Assembly: GCA_914767715.1 (NCBI GenBank)
Contig: OU612065.1
Location: forward strand, 19,778,001 to 19,842,000
Length of the DNA: 64,000 nucleotides
DNA from: Membranipora membranacea
Taxonomy: Eukaryota; Bryozoa; Gymnolaemata; Cheilostomatida; Membraniporidae
Reading direction: 5' to 3'
Shown: positions 34,471 to 47,640 of the stretch, piece after piece
How the letters are laid out: every line of letters starts with the position of its first letter
Position numbering within the stretch: position 1 is the first letter of the stretch
Program-made: the position numbers and the translations under genes
The notes under the pieces: generated by a model
What the model saw: only the letters and a program-made list of their open reading frames with translations
The model's database searches: none
Told to the model about the DNA's origin: nothing

Positions 34471-37400
34471 CTAGGAGTTCTCTTCCTTCAGCTGATTAAG
34501 TATCTGGTCCCTTTCTGTTCCTGTTTGGTGTTTCCTGGTGCTGCTGGACAAGAGGCAGCAGGGTAAGAGCTTGCATGGATGGAAGGGTTTCTCCTTGCTG
34601 TAGTTTCAGCTAATTTAGCAGGTTTCTGTTGAACGAAAACTAATTGATATTGGATTATACACAGCTAAATGAGCGTAGGGAGGTATTCTAGAAATACGAT
34701 GATCAAAAAACACAGGAAAAGGGAGTGTCGATTGATCAGACTGTTGACATATGCGGAAGGATTTTTCAAAGAAAAATAATTGAGATAAGAACAAAGAACT
34801 AAACAATGAACTAAGTAGGGAGATTCAGACACCATGTGCCTCTTATTGGGGCCTTGACACTGTGTGTTGGACTGTACATAGTCTGATTCTGGTGGGTGAG
34901 ATGTTCTTAAATGTCTCATACAGAGTATAAACAGACTAAACATCTTACCGAGATTGTCATGTTGGGGGAGTGGGGTGTCGTTTTTCATGTAATAAATCCG
35001 CATCTTATTCAGCCTCTTCAACAGTTTTCAAGTTTTTATAATCATTTCGCTTGTTATAAATAAAATCTAATCTAGTCTTCAGCTGTGAGACACATGTGTG
35101 TATAAATCAGAGCTGTCAAATACATAATATTCACTTTTTTTGCAATACATTGCCACTTTCGAAGGGGGGGGGGGCAATGAGAATATGCTTACATAAGATT
35201 ACTGATACAACTCATTTAATCAGCGCACACTTGTTCAAAGTTAGGATGGGCAAGCTAGGCTATTGTCCGGAGAGCTCACCTCCTTTACCAGCATGAGTAG
35301 TGACTGGGATTTGAACCTGCAACTCTCAAATTCTGACCACTTCACCACCCTGTCGAGAATATGGATTTAACAGCTATACCTATATACAAATAATCAAGTT
35401 AACCAATGCGACAGCGAGGATGAGAGGGTGTGAGAGTTTGAACTGTAGCAGAGACAGGAAAATTGATAAGCTAGCAGCTAACAGGATAGATTTCACTTAC
35501 TCCTTGTATTCACTCTGAGGTCCCTTTACAGAGGTTTGCAGAGGTGTTATATAGTAAATGATCTGCAAGATGACAGCATGGATTTTCATATTAATCCAAT
35601 CCATGATGACATCAAGCCTACACCTATACATGCTTTGCAAATTTGTATCATAACAATCAATTGAAAACTAAATTTTGTAAAACAACCTGTTACCATTGTC
35701 TGCTGCTGATGAGAGAGCAGCGGCCTCATGGAGGCAATGATAGTGATGTCATCTGTGGATCGGAAACCAGGGCAGTCATTAACATTACCATCTTTACAAG
35801 TCTCAAGTTCCACCTGAAAGATTCACATAACAAAACTGTCTATTAAATTTTTATGCTTGTGATTCACGCAAAATTTGGTTACGATCAAGCAATTAGCTGT
35901 TGAGAATTGAGATCATGATGCAAGCTGATCAAGTTCATGTTGGCCAGCCGGCCAGAGTAGCTAATGGTTGGGGCGCATGCTGATGGCTTCAGAGCACTCT
36001 AACTAACTTGAGGATCCTCTGACACGCCTTTCGGGGAAAGCCTGAGGCAGATGATAAGCAGATTACAGTGATGATGTCTGGTAATGTAGGTTGTCAATAT
36101 CTCAACGTTGGTTGATTTGTAGGTTAGATGAGAAAAAGGTGATGTTTGGTTACAAAGAAAGAAATCAGACCTAGAAGCGGCAGTGACACTTCACCACCAA
36201 AATAAGAATACATATAGCTATGCTCCAAAGGAGGTGACCCTCTGCAAGAGTCCGATGGATAAATATCATTGTCAATCACAATATTGAATATTATTATCGC
36301 TCCAGTGACTCACTCTGATCATCATGTAATCTATGTGTATAGTCACATACATATGACTAAGGACTGGAGTAATAGGCTACTCCTTGAGTTGATATGACCA
36401 ATACAAAACACCAAGGTTGGTTACATGTATGTGACTAAGTCCTGTGCATTTACTCAGTTACTGTAGTTACAATTATTACTGACTACTCACATCACAAAAT
36501 GGATTTTTCCATGTCCACCTGAGGATTGGTGATTTGCACCTCCCATGTACTTACATTAATGAACAATGAAAGAGGAGGGAGTTCATTGCAATCATCAGAT
36601 CGGATCATTACTTTCAAGCACATATAGATAGCCATATAGTATCATACTCATATTATATTTGGTTTGCATATTCCATAGAACTCCCAGCTCCTCATCTTCT
36701 TCTTGGCTTATCCTGCTCAGGCTTGACTATAACTACTACTTACATTGAGATGCTTTGCTATTCTATTGTCAACTTTCAGAGAACTGAGTGACTTTGTTAT
36801 AGCCACCAAGAAAAGACACGCCCACTAAACCTGTTACCGATTGCATAAGAGCTCTTATTCAGGCTAGGATAGCTCATCCTTACTGGGAGTTACCCTCTCT
36901 CTTCGTGTAGCCGAGTACTGACAAACTTTTTTTTTACCTGCTGATTATCAAAATTTTCCCTGTCATAGCCCGGGCAAATAGCGAAGCCGAAGGATGACAC
37001 ACAATTTTTTCCTTGGGAAAAATAAAAATAATTGTTTGTCATTGCTTGTCTTCCGTAGTGTGACGTGTTTCAATTCCTTATTTTGCCAGACAGTTGTGGT
37101 TTACCATAGTTTAACAAGTTTGGCAAGCATTCATTATTCCCTCCATAATAAACAAAATATGATTTTTCACAAAATAACAATAATAACTAGCTATAATTAT
37201 TAAGTACGCTGTGTCTAATTATGAGCAAAAGGATATTATTTTTTAATTCTTAATCTTTGTAATTCTGACTCTCTGAAATCACTGATGACTCCCTCTCTTT
37301 TATTTTCATGACTCAGATCTCTTTGTTGATTACAATTTAGAAGGGGGGGGGGGGGCGTCGGACAAAGGGGGTGGCAAGAGTCTATGTTGGTCTCTGTCAG

Positions 37401-40400
37401 CAACAACCCTTCATTAAATTAATGGAAGATGAGCTCTTAGGCAAGATGCAAAGAATGTTTTTGACCCAGCAAATCTTAAAGCTTCAGCTGTGTTCAAAGG
37501 CAATCACAAAGTTCCCATGCATTGATTGGAACTCAAAATGAAGTGAATCCCTCACCATCTGAAATAGGATGCTTAAAAAACACTCAAAAAGGTCTAATCT
37601 AGTCAGGAATTGAACCAGTCTTTGATGCTATCCACTGTGCTCGGCCCTAATCGAACGAAGAAACACAAACCAATATGCAACTAAATTGAACCAATGCTTT
37701 TGCCATGATTCCATAGCTCCTCAAGTCAATGTGAACACGATGAATTGGAACTTAGTGAAGGTCAAAGATTGCTGACACACGTTAAATTAGACTGAGAACT
37801 TCAAAGCAATACCAAACAATATGATAGCGACACTGTGATTTAAATTAAATGATTTACACCAGGACTTATGAAAGCATCAAAGTAGAGAACTGCTTTCTTA
37901 GCTTTGTCAAATTCACTAAAATATAATCTTATTTGCGTCTTTTAGGTAGTTGATACATCCGCCATCACCAGAACGGACAAGCTGCGCAAGTACTTCACTA
38001 TTCCCTTCTTACCTACGAATATGATGATTTCCTTTGAACTCATCATTTTCTATCATAATTTTAGCTACAAAACAATAAAACTTCATCAAAGAACCCACTG
38101 TGATTTCATTCATGAGCTCTTGAAGTTGTAATGAGTACAAGTGCTGCCCCGGCAGGGGGCCGTCAGATGTGGGGGCACGAGTCTAGGGGGCTCAGACTAG
38201 CTACACAGTAATGATGACAGACCATTTGATTGAAAACCACATCAGGAGTAATTGCTGAAGTGCGTTTTTTCAGGTTAGTCATTATTGTCAAACATGTGTT
38301 GGGGTATCCGGCGGTACGGTCATAACCTGGCCATAATGCCGTGGTCAAAATACCATTAGGACAAAATGCGCAGAGAGCATGATATGCCCATGCCAAAATT
38401 CCAGGAAGATAATACCATATATCGTAACTACACTGTACAATATACCAAGGCCCAAATAAAAGTTCGGGAAAACACCAGTTGTTGCAAGAGTCAAGAGCCC
38501 AGTGGAATCAAAGTCAGGTTGGACATAACACCATTCAGGACAACAAGCCATATCCAGCGCCATTACCATAAGTCTAAAAAGTTTAGTCAACATAGGTTTA
38601 TGACTGTCAGTTTCTAAGTGACAGTAACAGTGACAAAGACTGTCATTTTATAGTCTGAGTTTACATCCAAATTACAATAATACTAACTGTAAGAGACAGA
38701 GCACCTATTAGATCCATATTTGTAGGGTCGGATTCTCGCCTACCCAGTATAATTGTGTATCATATATATCATGATGATTTACAGATTATTGAGTATGGTA
38801 AGGGATACTGGTGAATTTGAAATAGTCTTTGTTAAAGCCCCAAATAATATAATGTAGAAACCCACCCAGTAGGCCAACCAAGCAATAGATGGGCATGTCG
38901 GGTAAATAAATTTTACTAATTTTATGTGTCTTTTTACGCCCTATCAGGCCTGTCAAAGATATCAACACTCAGGTATGACAATCCAGTTCATGTAAGGTCT
39001 TCATGATGGTTTCAGGAGATTTAAAAGTTTCAGGTTGCAGATAAATCCACACAATAACAATCCAAAACCTGTCAGCCAATCAAAACAAAACACAAGCACA
39101 TTGGTCCATTTATAAGGGTACAATAATAGTGATACATGAGCAGATAACACCACAGAAGCAATATTCAACATCACCAATAACGCAGACAAGGCCTCATTGT
39201 TGGCCTGAATCCAAGGCTACCAGTGTGCACCAATTCAGCTTCTTATTTCTCAGCACAGACTTAGGAAAACCACTATCTGGGCCTTCCACCGTTGAGATTG
39301 CAAAAAAAATCATATTATTTATTTGATGCAAATGAATTATAATTTTCAGATTGTTGGCGGGAGTATTGTCTCTAGAGGCTAAAGTAACCTTATAGGAAGT
39401 TAATTAAATGTTGGTTAAAAACGTTATTTAAATTCTTAAGAATGGGCAGCAACATGGTGGGTGCCATAGGGGCTAGGCCGCCAATGTCTGCGCCAATTTC
39501 CTCTCAGTTTGTAGGCAGGTCGTAGCACACAAACATATCCCAGTAGTCAGTGGGCTGCAGTGGGAGTCAATTCAAACCCACGTCTTTCAACTCTTTTGCA
39601 TGCTGCATCCCACCCACAAGCCAATGCTGAGACCAATGGTCAGCCCGATCTGCAGGTACAGTCAAACTCATAGCTATCTCAATAGAGATGAAAGCTTTGA
39701 TTTCATCAGCCCTTGTTTCACGCCACATTTTCATTCTACTGCTAGGTAACAACAAATTTCAGATTCCCATTTACGAACCAACCTAAGTCAGCATCAAGTA
39801 TATAGATAAATGAATCATATGACTGCCCGCTACCAAAGCTAAGTTAAGACGCAAGCTCTTGATAGAATTTCAGCATCTGACTTGGGCAAAGTGATGCAAC
39901 AGCATTTATACAAGTAGTGTGGTATGATAAAATCAAATATGCAGAGACGAGCACAAGCAAACACGATTACCCAGAATTTTTATGTCGTATAGCTAAACAA
40001 AAATAGATGATATTGCACATAGTTACCCGAGTGATTGGCGGTGAAATAGCTAGATCTGATAGCAAAGAAGGCATCGGCCTAGGGGCAGGAACCGGAGGCT
40101 GTAAAAACAAAACATTATAGTTTTAAAATATTTATAACTATCATAGTTCCAAGCATTGGCCCTCGCTAAGGCCCTCATGTCTCTGTAAATATTGAGAGGA
40201 ACAGTTGAACTCAGAGTTCAAATTTATTTATGTCGTTCAATAAACATGGGTGGAAACCTTTTTTTCTGAAAAAAGGCCATATTTTTTGCTGGCTCAAATC
40301 AAGAGGATGCAATATATTTTCATTCATAAAATTGGAACAGGGGTCACAATTTTATTCATAAAAACTGCGGCATGTCGCAAGAAACATCAGCTCAACAAAA

Positions 40401-43400
40401 TACTGGTTTATCTAATCTTCTCAGGTTGTGTGAGGTCATGCTACATCATGCTTCGATTTGGTCATTGTACATATGTACATATTTCCTTGTGTTTCATGTG
40501 TATGACAAAGAGAGGAATTTATGCAAATGTGTGTGAAATGAGAGGCAAGCAACGTCCAAAGGTAATCGTTCTGGATTATTTTGGAAAAAAGTGCTGGAAA
40601 AATAGTTGGCATCTGTACAGTTTGAATATTTTGTGTAGAATGGCTTGGAAAGCTTAGCTACATGTATAATACAGAACGGCCACTATCACAGAGCACTATG
40701 CATATTTGGATATCCACATAGTAAAATGGAAATCAATGCGTAATAAATTTTACAGGCCTAAGGCCACAGTAGATGCAATAGATTACCAATAAGGCTGCGC
40801 CGTCAAAAAGCGCCAGGTCGCCAACAGCTGCACTAAACGCACTAAACCAATACACAGGGCATGTGACTAATGATGTTTTGCAAGTAATGTCTGAGCGCCT
40901 TTACCATTTTTTTAGACACCCACTAACTGTTATAGATGTCTCACAGTGGCAAAATAAATTAAACAAAATGAAAAATGCCCTATGTGATCAAAGTGGTTCG
41001 GTAGGAAACAATAGCCTTGTCACAGGGCCACTGGTTTTGGTTTTTTGGGTTTTTGCCTACGGAAGAGAGAAAAAGTCAAAGCTCAAAGTTAAGATTAGAG
41101 CTAAATTGGCAGAAGACAACTACTCATACTATACCGAGAAATACAAGGCCACCAAAAAAACCAAAACCAGTGGCCGCTAACAAGGCTAAGGAAACAATGA
41201 AGAACTCTACTCGGTGTAACCAGAAAATCAGACGTTAATAGTTTATTTACCTGAGTGTTAGGGGTCACAGCTGGCTTTGAAGAGGAAGCAGAAGCCGTTG
41301 GAAGGTCAGAAACTTGTTTAGATATAAGTGATCGTTTAGGTGCAGGAACTGGAGCCTGAAAATATCAAATGGAAAATTTGCATCCCTTGTATCTTCATGT
41401 ACTATGGTCACATGCCCAGAATAAAATTAATTTTGATTGGAACCCATACATGGTAAGCTGACAGACCCATTTATTATAAATTGAATCATTTTACCTAAAA
41501 TATTGAATGTTATAGTCGTAATTTATCGACCTAGGGGGAAATGCCCTAACAACAGTGGAAGCATAAAAGGTCGATTAAAATCCGATGTCGTATCACTCGC
41601 CCATCCCGGGGCATGGGCGGCGAAATATTATTGCCTTATTGGCGAGGCCGCAATATCTGCGCCAAATTGCTCCCAGTTTGCAGGCAGATCGGAGCAACCA
41701 ATCCCCAGTAGAAGATGGACTGCAGTGGGATTCAGCATAGGCAAAGATGTTGAAAAGTTGCATGCAAGCTGCAAGCAAATACATATATTATGATCGGGCA
41801 AATTACTAAGGTCTTGCGAAGATGGAGCATATTGTACATCTTGAGGGACAATGAATAAATAAAATAATGAATTATTCAACTAAAGGTAAACCAATCAAGA
41901 TAATAAAATTATACCTTCTTGGGTGCTGCTTGAGTGTCTCGGAAGCGTAATGGGACTTTTAGCGCTCGGCCTCGAGTAGTTGTATGTGGTGGCTTGGGCT
42001 TCACTGTTACCGATCTATCACTGAATGACTCCTGTTTCGACTTTTTCTTGGGCTGAATGAGCCTCCTACTACAAGAAGCCTCGTTAGGTTTGGCCTACAA
42101 AGCAAGATTTACTGTCATTAGAATACAAAATAAATTGGTTAGAATGGTACTAGGGGGATAGGGGGAGGTCGTTAAATAAGAATTATTACCAAAGTGGACA
42201 TAGAACAGTGATACCGAAGCAGCACATGTACAACTGTTCCACCATAAATTAACTCTGCTTTTGAAAAATCGTGGTTACACTAGGATATGCCGGTGATAAC
42301 ATTCCGCAAGTCTAGATCAGAACACATGTGACATCAAAATCAGCAACAATTCATGTATGCAACTACTGATGTAATGTCAACTAATCACAAGTTGTGGGGG
42401 GGAGGCTGGGGGACAGCAAAAACTAAGCTTAAAATCAGGATTTATTTGTGATAACATTCTGCAGAGATATTTATATGCAAACACAAATTCAAACAATACT
42501 CTTCAAAACAATGCGCTGAGTCGTCCATGATACCAAAAAATTATACATCAGATTACAACGAAGGCCACCACAGAAGTCTAGATCAGAATACATGTGACAT
42601 CAAAATCAGCAACAATTCATGTATGCATACTACTGATCCAATTTCAACTATTCATGAGTTGGGGAGGGGAGGGGGCAGCAAAAGAAATTGTCACAAAACC
42701 ATTCGCTGAGTCAATTACTAAATCGATAGAAATCAGACTTCACATAGGACCACTGAACAATTTGAAATTTTGATAAAATGATAGCATAGCTTATCCCTAA
42801 CAGTAAAATGTATGACGCTATATGTTGCTACGACAATGCGCAATGTGACCATAGTGTTGCGCAGACAACGAGTGTGTTACTTATTTGACAGTATACTAAC
42901 CGAGGAGGTGCTATCAGCGCTTATTTGTCGTTTCATGGCTGGAGTGCACTTTATACAACCATCAGTCTCAATATCACCTTCAGTCTCAACCACAATCTGA
43001 AGAAGAAGAAAATTTCAATCACACATTGATCATTTTGGAGAGTTTGTAGCTAAGGTATCTTGAAGCTAAGGTATCTTATATCTAGGTTTTTTCGGACATT
43101 TACCCCAATAACCTACGCAACATCAAGCCAAAAATGAACATCACATTGCATATTTTACATTTCATGACACCATTCTGTGTAAGAGTTATATAACGCTCTT
43201 GAGTAGCTATAATGTCCAGTCTAGAGTAATTTTGAAGTTTATGGAACACAGTGGTAAAGAGCTTTTAAGTACAAATTAGCCAAGTTGATCTTTGGACAGA
43301 TAGTTGGTAAACATATATTATATTGCTGGCGTCTGGTCTACTTACTGCATTACGAAAATATAAACCGGGTTGCAATCAAGGCTAATACAATTATTATGTT

Positions 43401-44989
43401 CAGAGCAGCAAAAACTTCAATATGTTGGTACATAAAGCTAGTACATCTACAAGCAAAACAGGACAAGAACTAGGTCTCCATATTATATGTGGTGTTATTG
43501 TTCTGCAAACTAAATGCATAATAGTACAATCACCCAGTTACAAACAATAAATGGATGCCAGAAATGTTCTCATCAAAAGCTGGCAGATTAGTGGTGACTA
43601 ATTATACTGAAAACAACATGCAAATCTTATCAAATCACTCAGATACTAGCAACAATGAGACACCAGAAATTTTGTCACAAAATTTTGGGCAGATTATGGT
43701 GGTATAATTGTTTAGTAAACCAAAGGCAAAACTAATCCAATAACTGAGGTACTGTAGCAACAAAAGGACGCCAAAAACTTGGTCACCAAATTCTGACAGA
43801 ATATAGAGGGGTTATTGTACTGAAAACAAAATGCAAATCTTATCAAATCACTCAGATACTAGCAACAATGAGACACCAGAAACTTTGTCACCAAAGTCTT
43901 GGCAAATTATGGTGGTGTAATTGTTCAGTGAACTAAATGCAAAACTTATCCAATCACTCTGGTACTAGCAACAATGGGACGTTAGAAACATTGTCACCAA
44001 AAGCTGGCGGATAAGTATTGGCATAATTGCACTGACAACAACAAAACAATCACAAGCCATTGCATGTCCCGAACTCTTGTCATAAAAAAACAGACAGATA
44101 ATTTTGTGAACCAAGAGGCAATCAAACTCATGGTGATATAATGATTATGAACCAAAGTGGCAAATTGTATTTAGAAAATTTGGTGCTGGGATTATTAGTT
44201 TCTTGTAGTTTTTTCCCAGAATGCATCATGTCAGACCAACAAGCAAGCATGCATATTCAAGTTGCAACCACAAGCAGGCAAAGCAGTTAGCACATCTAGC
44301 ACAGCATAAAATACAGAGCAAGCGACACAGTTACCACAGTACTATTTCTAAATCACACCACACTAACTTACTTAGTCAATATCATCACCAAAAAAGGTCT
44401 GAAATATGTATTCAATTATATGTAGCAAGCAATTTATTCATTTCCGACAATTCATGAGCCAGGAGACAACATAGCTCCACATGAGAATTTGGCCGATGAC
44501 TCATTCCAAAGATTGATAATGAAATAGCATACCAATGTTATCATTTTTTGGCCTAAACACAGGGTATCAAATGAGGGGTAAAAGTTAATTTTCAATATCA
44601 TCTGGTTGTAATCATTCTAACCCATACATACCTTGGGTGTCCCTGGGGTGTGTAAAATCTTGGTAACCGGGGTTCTGAACAGAGCTTCAGCAGAAGGTGT
44701 GTAATTCTTAGCAGCTGGAGTTCTCTGTTGAGTCTTACGAGGTGTCTGGAATCTGCTCAGTATAATACTCTGTTTGATATCTGAGAGCGGCTTCTCATCC
44801 TCAGAGTCACTGCCTCGATCCTCTGTACACTCCTCTAAATAGTTACGCTGCAAAAAATTAGATACGTTTTTGAAATCACGTGATGTGAAGTAAAAACAAT
44901 CATGAAATTGTTGAAGTAATAAATTTGTGTGCCGAAATTGGAACACCATGTAACAGTAAGTCGGTGAAAAATGACTTGCTGGTAGCCAT
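34471..44989 (-). CDS. Unrecognised multi-exon gene, about 322 aa, Pro/Ser/Lys-rich
   Basis: Nine exons with GT-AG junctions and agreeing phases: 44989-44945 (ATG; weak donor), 44847-44632, 42996-42901, 42094-41915, 41355-41251, 40098-40027, 35813-35694, 35562-35501 and 34543-34471 (stop TAG). Six internal exons are exact multiples of three and phase 0. Exon 2 is acidic (SDSEDEKPLSDIK), then rich in TP sites (FQTPRK, QRTPAAK, FRTPVTK, HTPGTPK), which suggests phosphorylation by proline-directed kinases. Exon 4 is basic (QPKKKSK). Exons 5 and 6 begin alike (APVPAPKR and PPVPAPRP), a likely exon duplication. The end, ERDQILNQLKEENS, may be a short coil. No signal peptide or membrane segment; probably nuclear and largely disordered. 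I do not recognise the family. A possible extra exon at 38064-38013 does not fit the phases. Confidence 0.68.
35296..35360 (-). repeat. tRNA-like SINE remnant
   Basis: On the minus strand GGTGGTGAAGTGGTCAG (A-box-like) is followed by GGTTCAAATCCCAG (B box). No tRNA cloverleaf is complete. Lies just downstream of an exon of the minus-strand gene, in an intron. Confidence 0.6.
36930..37062 (-). mobile_element. Palindromic MITE-like repeat, copy 2
   Basis: Inverted copy of 31705-31835, with its own fold-back at 36979-37062. It lies in an intron of the minus-strand gene, so the two copies are best read as independent insertions. Confidence 0.78.
37598..37650 (-). repeat. Possible tRNA-like remnant
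   Basis: Minus strand shows GAGCACAGTGGATAG and, only about 15 bases later, GGTTCAATTCC. Spacing is too short for an intact tRNA. Confidence 0.35.
38270..38400 (-). repeat. GCCATAATGCCATTGG-type repeat, copy 1
   Basis: GGCCATAATGCCGTGGTCAAAATACCATTAGGACAAAATG is the diverged complement of 49007-49050. Confidence 0.7.
39443..39600. repeat. Interspersed repeat shared with 41605
   Basis: AGGCCG-CAATRTCTGCGCCAA followed by CTCAGTTTGTAGGCAG resembles 41645-41700, same orientation, with further similarity around TTTGCATGC. Both copies lie in introns of the minus-strand gene. Confidence 0.65.
39567..39740 (-). pseudogene. piggyBac-type transposase fragment
   Basis: Minus-strand translation WRETRADEIKAFISIEIAMS followed by LTVPADRADHWSQHWL resembles the N-terminal helical part of piggyBac (DDE_Tnp_1_7) transposases, in the pattern W-x-DEIKAFI-x-IAM-x-DYWS. 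Only about 55 codons remain and no catalytic Asp is included. It runs into the repeat at 39443-39600. Confidence 0.45.
41025..41175. repeat. Foldback with 24-base arms
   Basis: GGCCACTGGTTTTGGTTTTTT at one end and its complement at the other, about 100-base loop. In an intron. Confidence 0.85.
41605..41770. repeat. Interspersed repeat, second copy
   Basis: See 39443. The better preserved copy. Confidence 0.65.
42290..42700. repeat. Two-copy direct repeat, about 269-bp period; third copy at 45356
   Basis: AGTCTAGATCAGAAYACATG through AGCAACAATTCATGTATGCA recurs at 42307 and 42576, each followed by a G-rich tract and GCAGCAAAA. A diverged third copy is at 45356-45440. Confidence 0.8.
43490..44100. 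repeat. Diverged tandem array, unit about 105-115 bp, about five units
   Basis: ATCACTCAGATACTAGCAAC-AATGAGACACCAGAAA recurs near 43636, 43740 (diverged), 43852 and 43958, each followed by TTGTCACCAAA and GGTGGTATAATTGT. It fills much of an intron of the minus-strand gene. Confidence 0.82.
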
Positions 44990-44999
44990 TTATTGTACA

Positions 45000-45914
45000 C
45001 TGTTTATTGAATATAATCATGCTATGTTTGTCGACCGAAATTGATGCCAAACGCCAAAATATGATGGATGTACATGTGAACTGCGAAACTGCGCTAACTG
45101 ACATTACTATGACTCTATGACAAAAGTAAGCAAAGCAAACAAACTCAAGAGGGTTAGGTCTGAAGTGATGCAACAGTATCAAATGCCAAATTTGATGGTT
45201 GTGTTCAAGAAGTTCGCGAGAAATAGCGATAGGCCTCATAGGTAATGAATACTAGGTACTAGGCATTGAGTCTTGAAGAGAATAAGGCCAGTTTTGCAGC
45301 CGATTTTGTAGTACAATAACCGCACCTCCCCCTGCTTCTATAATAGACCCTTACAGAAGTCTAGATCAGAGTACTCAATGTGACATCCAAATTAGGAATA
45401 ATTTATTCATCCCGACTACTGAGCAAATATCAACAACTCACAAAGTGGATAAAAAAGGCTTACTGTGAAAGATCATTCACTAAATGCATCATACATTATT
45501 TCCCATCTTAGACTCACAAGAATGATCAACAACAGGACACATACATCAAATGAGCATAGGTGTTTTCTATTGCATACATAGGCCTATGTTATGAACTAGT
45601 TTGCAAGTGGATAGAAAATTTGCCATTTGCTTCATCAATAAAACAGGGTCATCCACAGTCAGAAACTGTACTAGGCCTACTGTTAGTGTGTAATAAACAG
45701 CAAGGGTGCAGTTTACATTTAACAAGTACTCCTGTACTTAGCTATGATGCAAGAAAACAGCCAAGGTGTTATCACATACAACTAGTACTCCTGTACTCAG
45801 TTGTGTGGATTTGTCACCAAAAGATTGTATAATTAGGCAGAGCTCTATATTTGGATAGTTGGTAGCTTGTAAGAGATTACTTGTGAGATTGAGTGAGTTT
45901 TATCTTATGATTAT
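45000..45914. other. Upstream region of the minus-strand gene, no exon confirmed
   Basis: Contains the third copy of the 42.3-kb repeat. CAAGTACTCCTGTACTTAGC and a near copy at 45780 form a small direct repeat. A minus-strand frame at 44835-45239 is open by chance across the probable promoter. Confidence 0.4.
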
Positions 45915-47640
45915 TTAACAATTGGAACTCAATTTTTCCTTCAACCTAGTGGCTGTAATGGCAGGGGTTTGAATTTCTAACTCCCCATTAAGGCGAGTAT
46001 TATTAAAATGTAACAAATAGCAGTATTTAAAAAGCATTACGATGGGCATAATTTGATACTCAGAGAAGAAAGAGGTCACATGACCACGTGGGCGGATTTT
46101 GAGTATGACACGAAGAGCTGATTTTTGAAGTAAATAGATTTGATTAAGATGACAATTTGCGGCATGACCATAAAATTCAATACCATAAATTAAATGTGGA
46201 TAAAAGAATGTGTAATACAAATTGATCATCGTAGGAATATCGAAATATGGTCGTACACTACGCATTAAAAATAGGATGTAGTTCAGTTTCCGACAAACTT
46301 CTAAAATATGGGTTTTAAAAATAATGCTCTCATCAAGGTGAATGCCGAGAAATTTGGTGCTATTTTTTGTCTCTAAAACCTGATTACCAAGTTTAATCTG
46401 GTACTGTTCAGGATCTACAATTTGCTTATTTTGGGATTTAAAAATTACCTGAAATGTTTTTGTGTAGATTAAAATCAATTTATTACTCAAGCACCATTGT
46501 TCAATTTTGTGAACATTTGATTTTAAAATTTCGGGATCATTGGAAAATATATTTGTGTCATCGGCAAAGAGAATATATTCAAACATTGGCGCAGATATTA
46601 CCAAATCATTGATAAATATTAAAAATAAAATTGGACCTAATACAGATCCCTGAGGAACTCCTATATCGACCTTTTTCATTGTACTGGAATGATCGTTGAT
46701 TTTGACAAATTGTTTTCTGTTTTCTAAATAAGATTTCAACAAGTCACATGCATCATTTGTAAAATTATAAAAAGGCAATTTTTTGATTAAAATATCATGG
46801 TTGATGGTATCAAAAGCCTTGCTGAAGTCTAAAAATATTCCTTGCGTAATTTTACTGTTATTAAAACTGTTGTACAGGTGTTCCATTAGTCTAGATATAG
46901 CAGAAGTAGTGTTCCGTTTTTCACGGAATCCAAACTGGCTGTCAATTGAAATATTAGAATTTTCCAAATAAAAACGAAGTTGGATAGCTAATACTTTTTC
47001 CGCAATTTTGGATAATATTGCAGTTAATATTGATATCGGCCGATAGTTGTTACAGTCACATTTATCACCTTTTTTATGCAGTGGTCGTACTCTGGCAATT
47101 TTTTGGCTATCTGGAAATTTTGATGTTCGAACAATAAGATTGATCATGTGGGTCAAGATTGGGCTGATAGCATTTTTATTTTCTTTAATGATTTTCATGG
47201 AAATCCCATCGTACCCAACTGCTTTTTTTGCAGAGGAATTATTTATAACACTCTCTGTAATGTCGTTTGTAATTTCTAAGAAGTCAAAATGGTTAATTCT
47301 GTCGTATTTTGATAAGCATGATAACGGGTCAGCTCCACATTCAGGTAATTTAGCTGCCAAGCCAGAACCTACACTCGTAAAAAAACTTGTTAAAACATTC
47401 AGCAATTTAACTTTCAGATGTGTACCTTTGTCCATTTGTTTCAATACAGCTCGGTGTTGAAGACTTGTCTGCTTTTCTGTTTAAAGTCGATTTACAAATC
47501 TCCGAACATATCTTCCGAACATATACACAATAAACAAACTTTTTTTTCTTCTCAAAGGTATGAAAGCCAATTTACAGAGCCGTTTCGTCAAAATGTGGTG
47601 TTACTAGGCAAAATATTTGTTTTTCTTAAATAGAAATCCA
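45915..47640 (-). mobile_element. Non-LTR retrotransposon (LINE) ORF2, reverse transcriptase
   Basis: The longest clean frame in the window (about 505 codons, stop at 45915). Motifs in order: ARVRPLHKKGDK, NNYRPISILTAILSKI, FGFREKRNTTSA, GIFLDFSKAFDTINH, GVPQGSVLGPILFLIFINDL, ILFADDTNIF (catalytic FADD), then thumb with TKFLGIHLDESI and a C-terminal region. This fits the CR1/Jockey/Rex group. The ORF's apparent start near 47435 is not the real one: upstream, after a T7 run near 47392, similarity continues in another frame (IAECFNKFF), with a stop. The endonuclease is not seen, so the copy is 5'-truncated or decayed. Confidence 0.92.

Noticed and set aside
31705-37062. A single 5.4-kb transposon with these palindromic repeats as termini
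   Set aside because: Three exons of the minus-strand gene lie inside, and each copy is a complete fold-back by itself. Independent insertions are simpler.
38013-38064. Extra exon of the minus-strand gene (KIMIENDEFKGNHH)
   Set aside because: Splice sites look good but it would need phases 1 and 2, while its neighbours are phase 0.
43490-44100. CRISPR-like array
   Set aside because: Units are about 110 bp and diverged throughout, with no conserved short repeat and unique spacers; the genome is animal.
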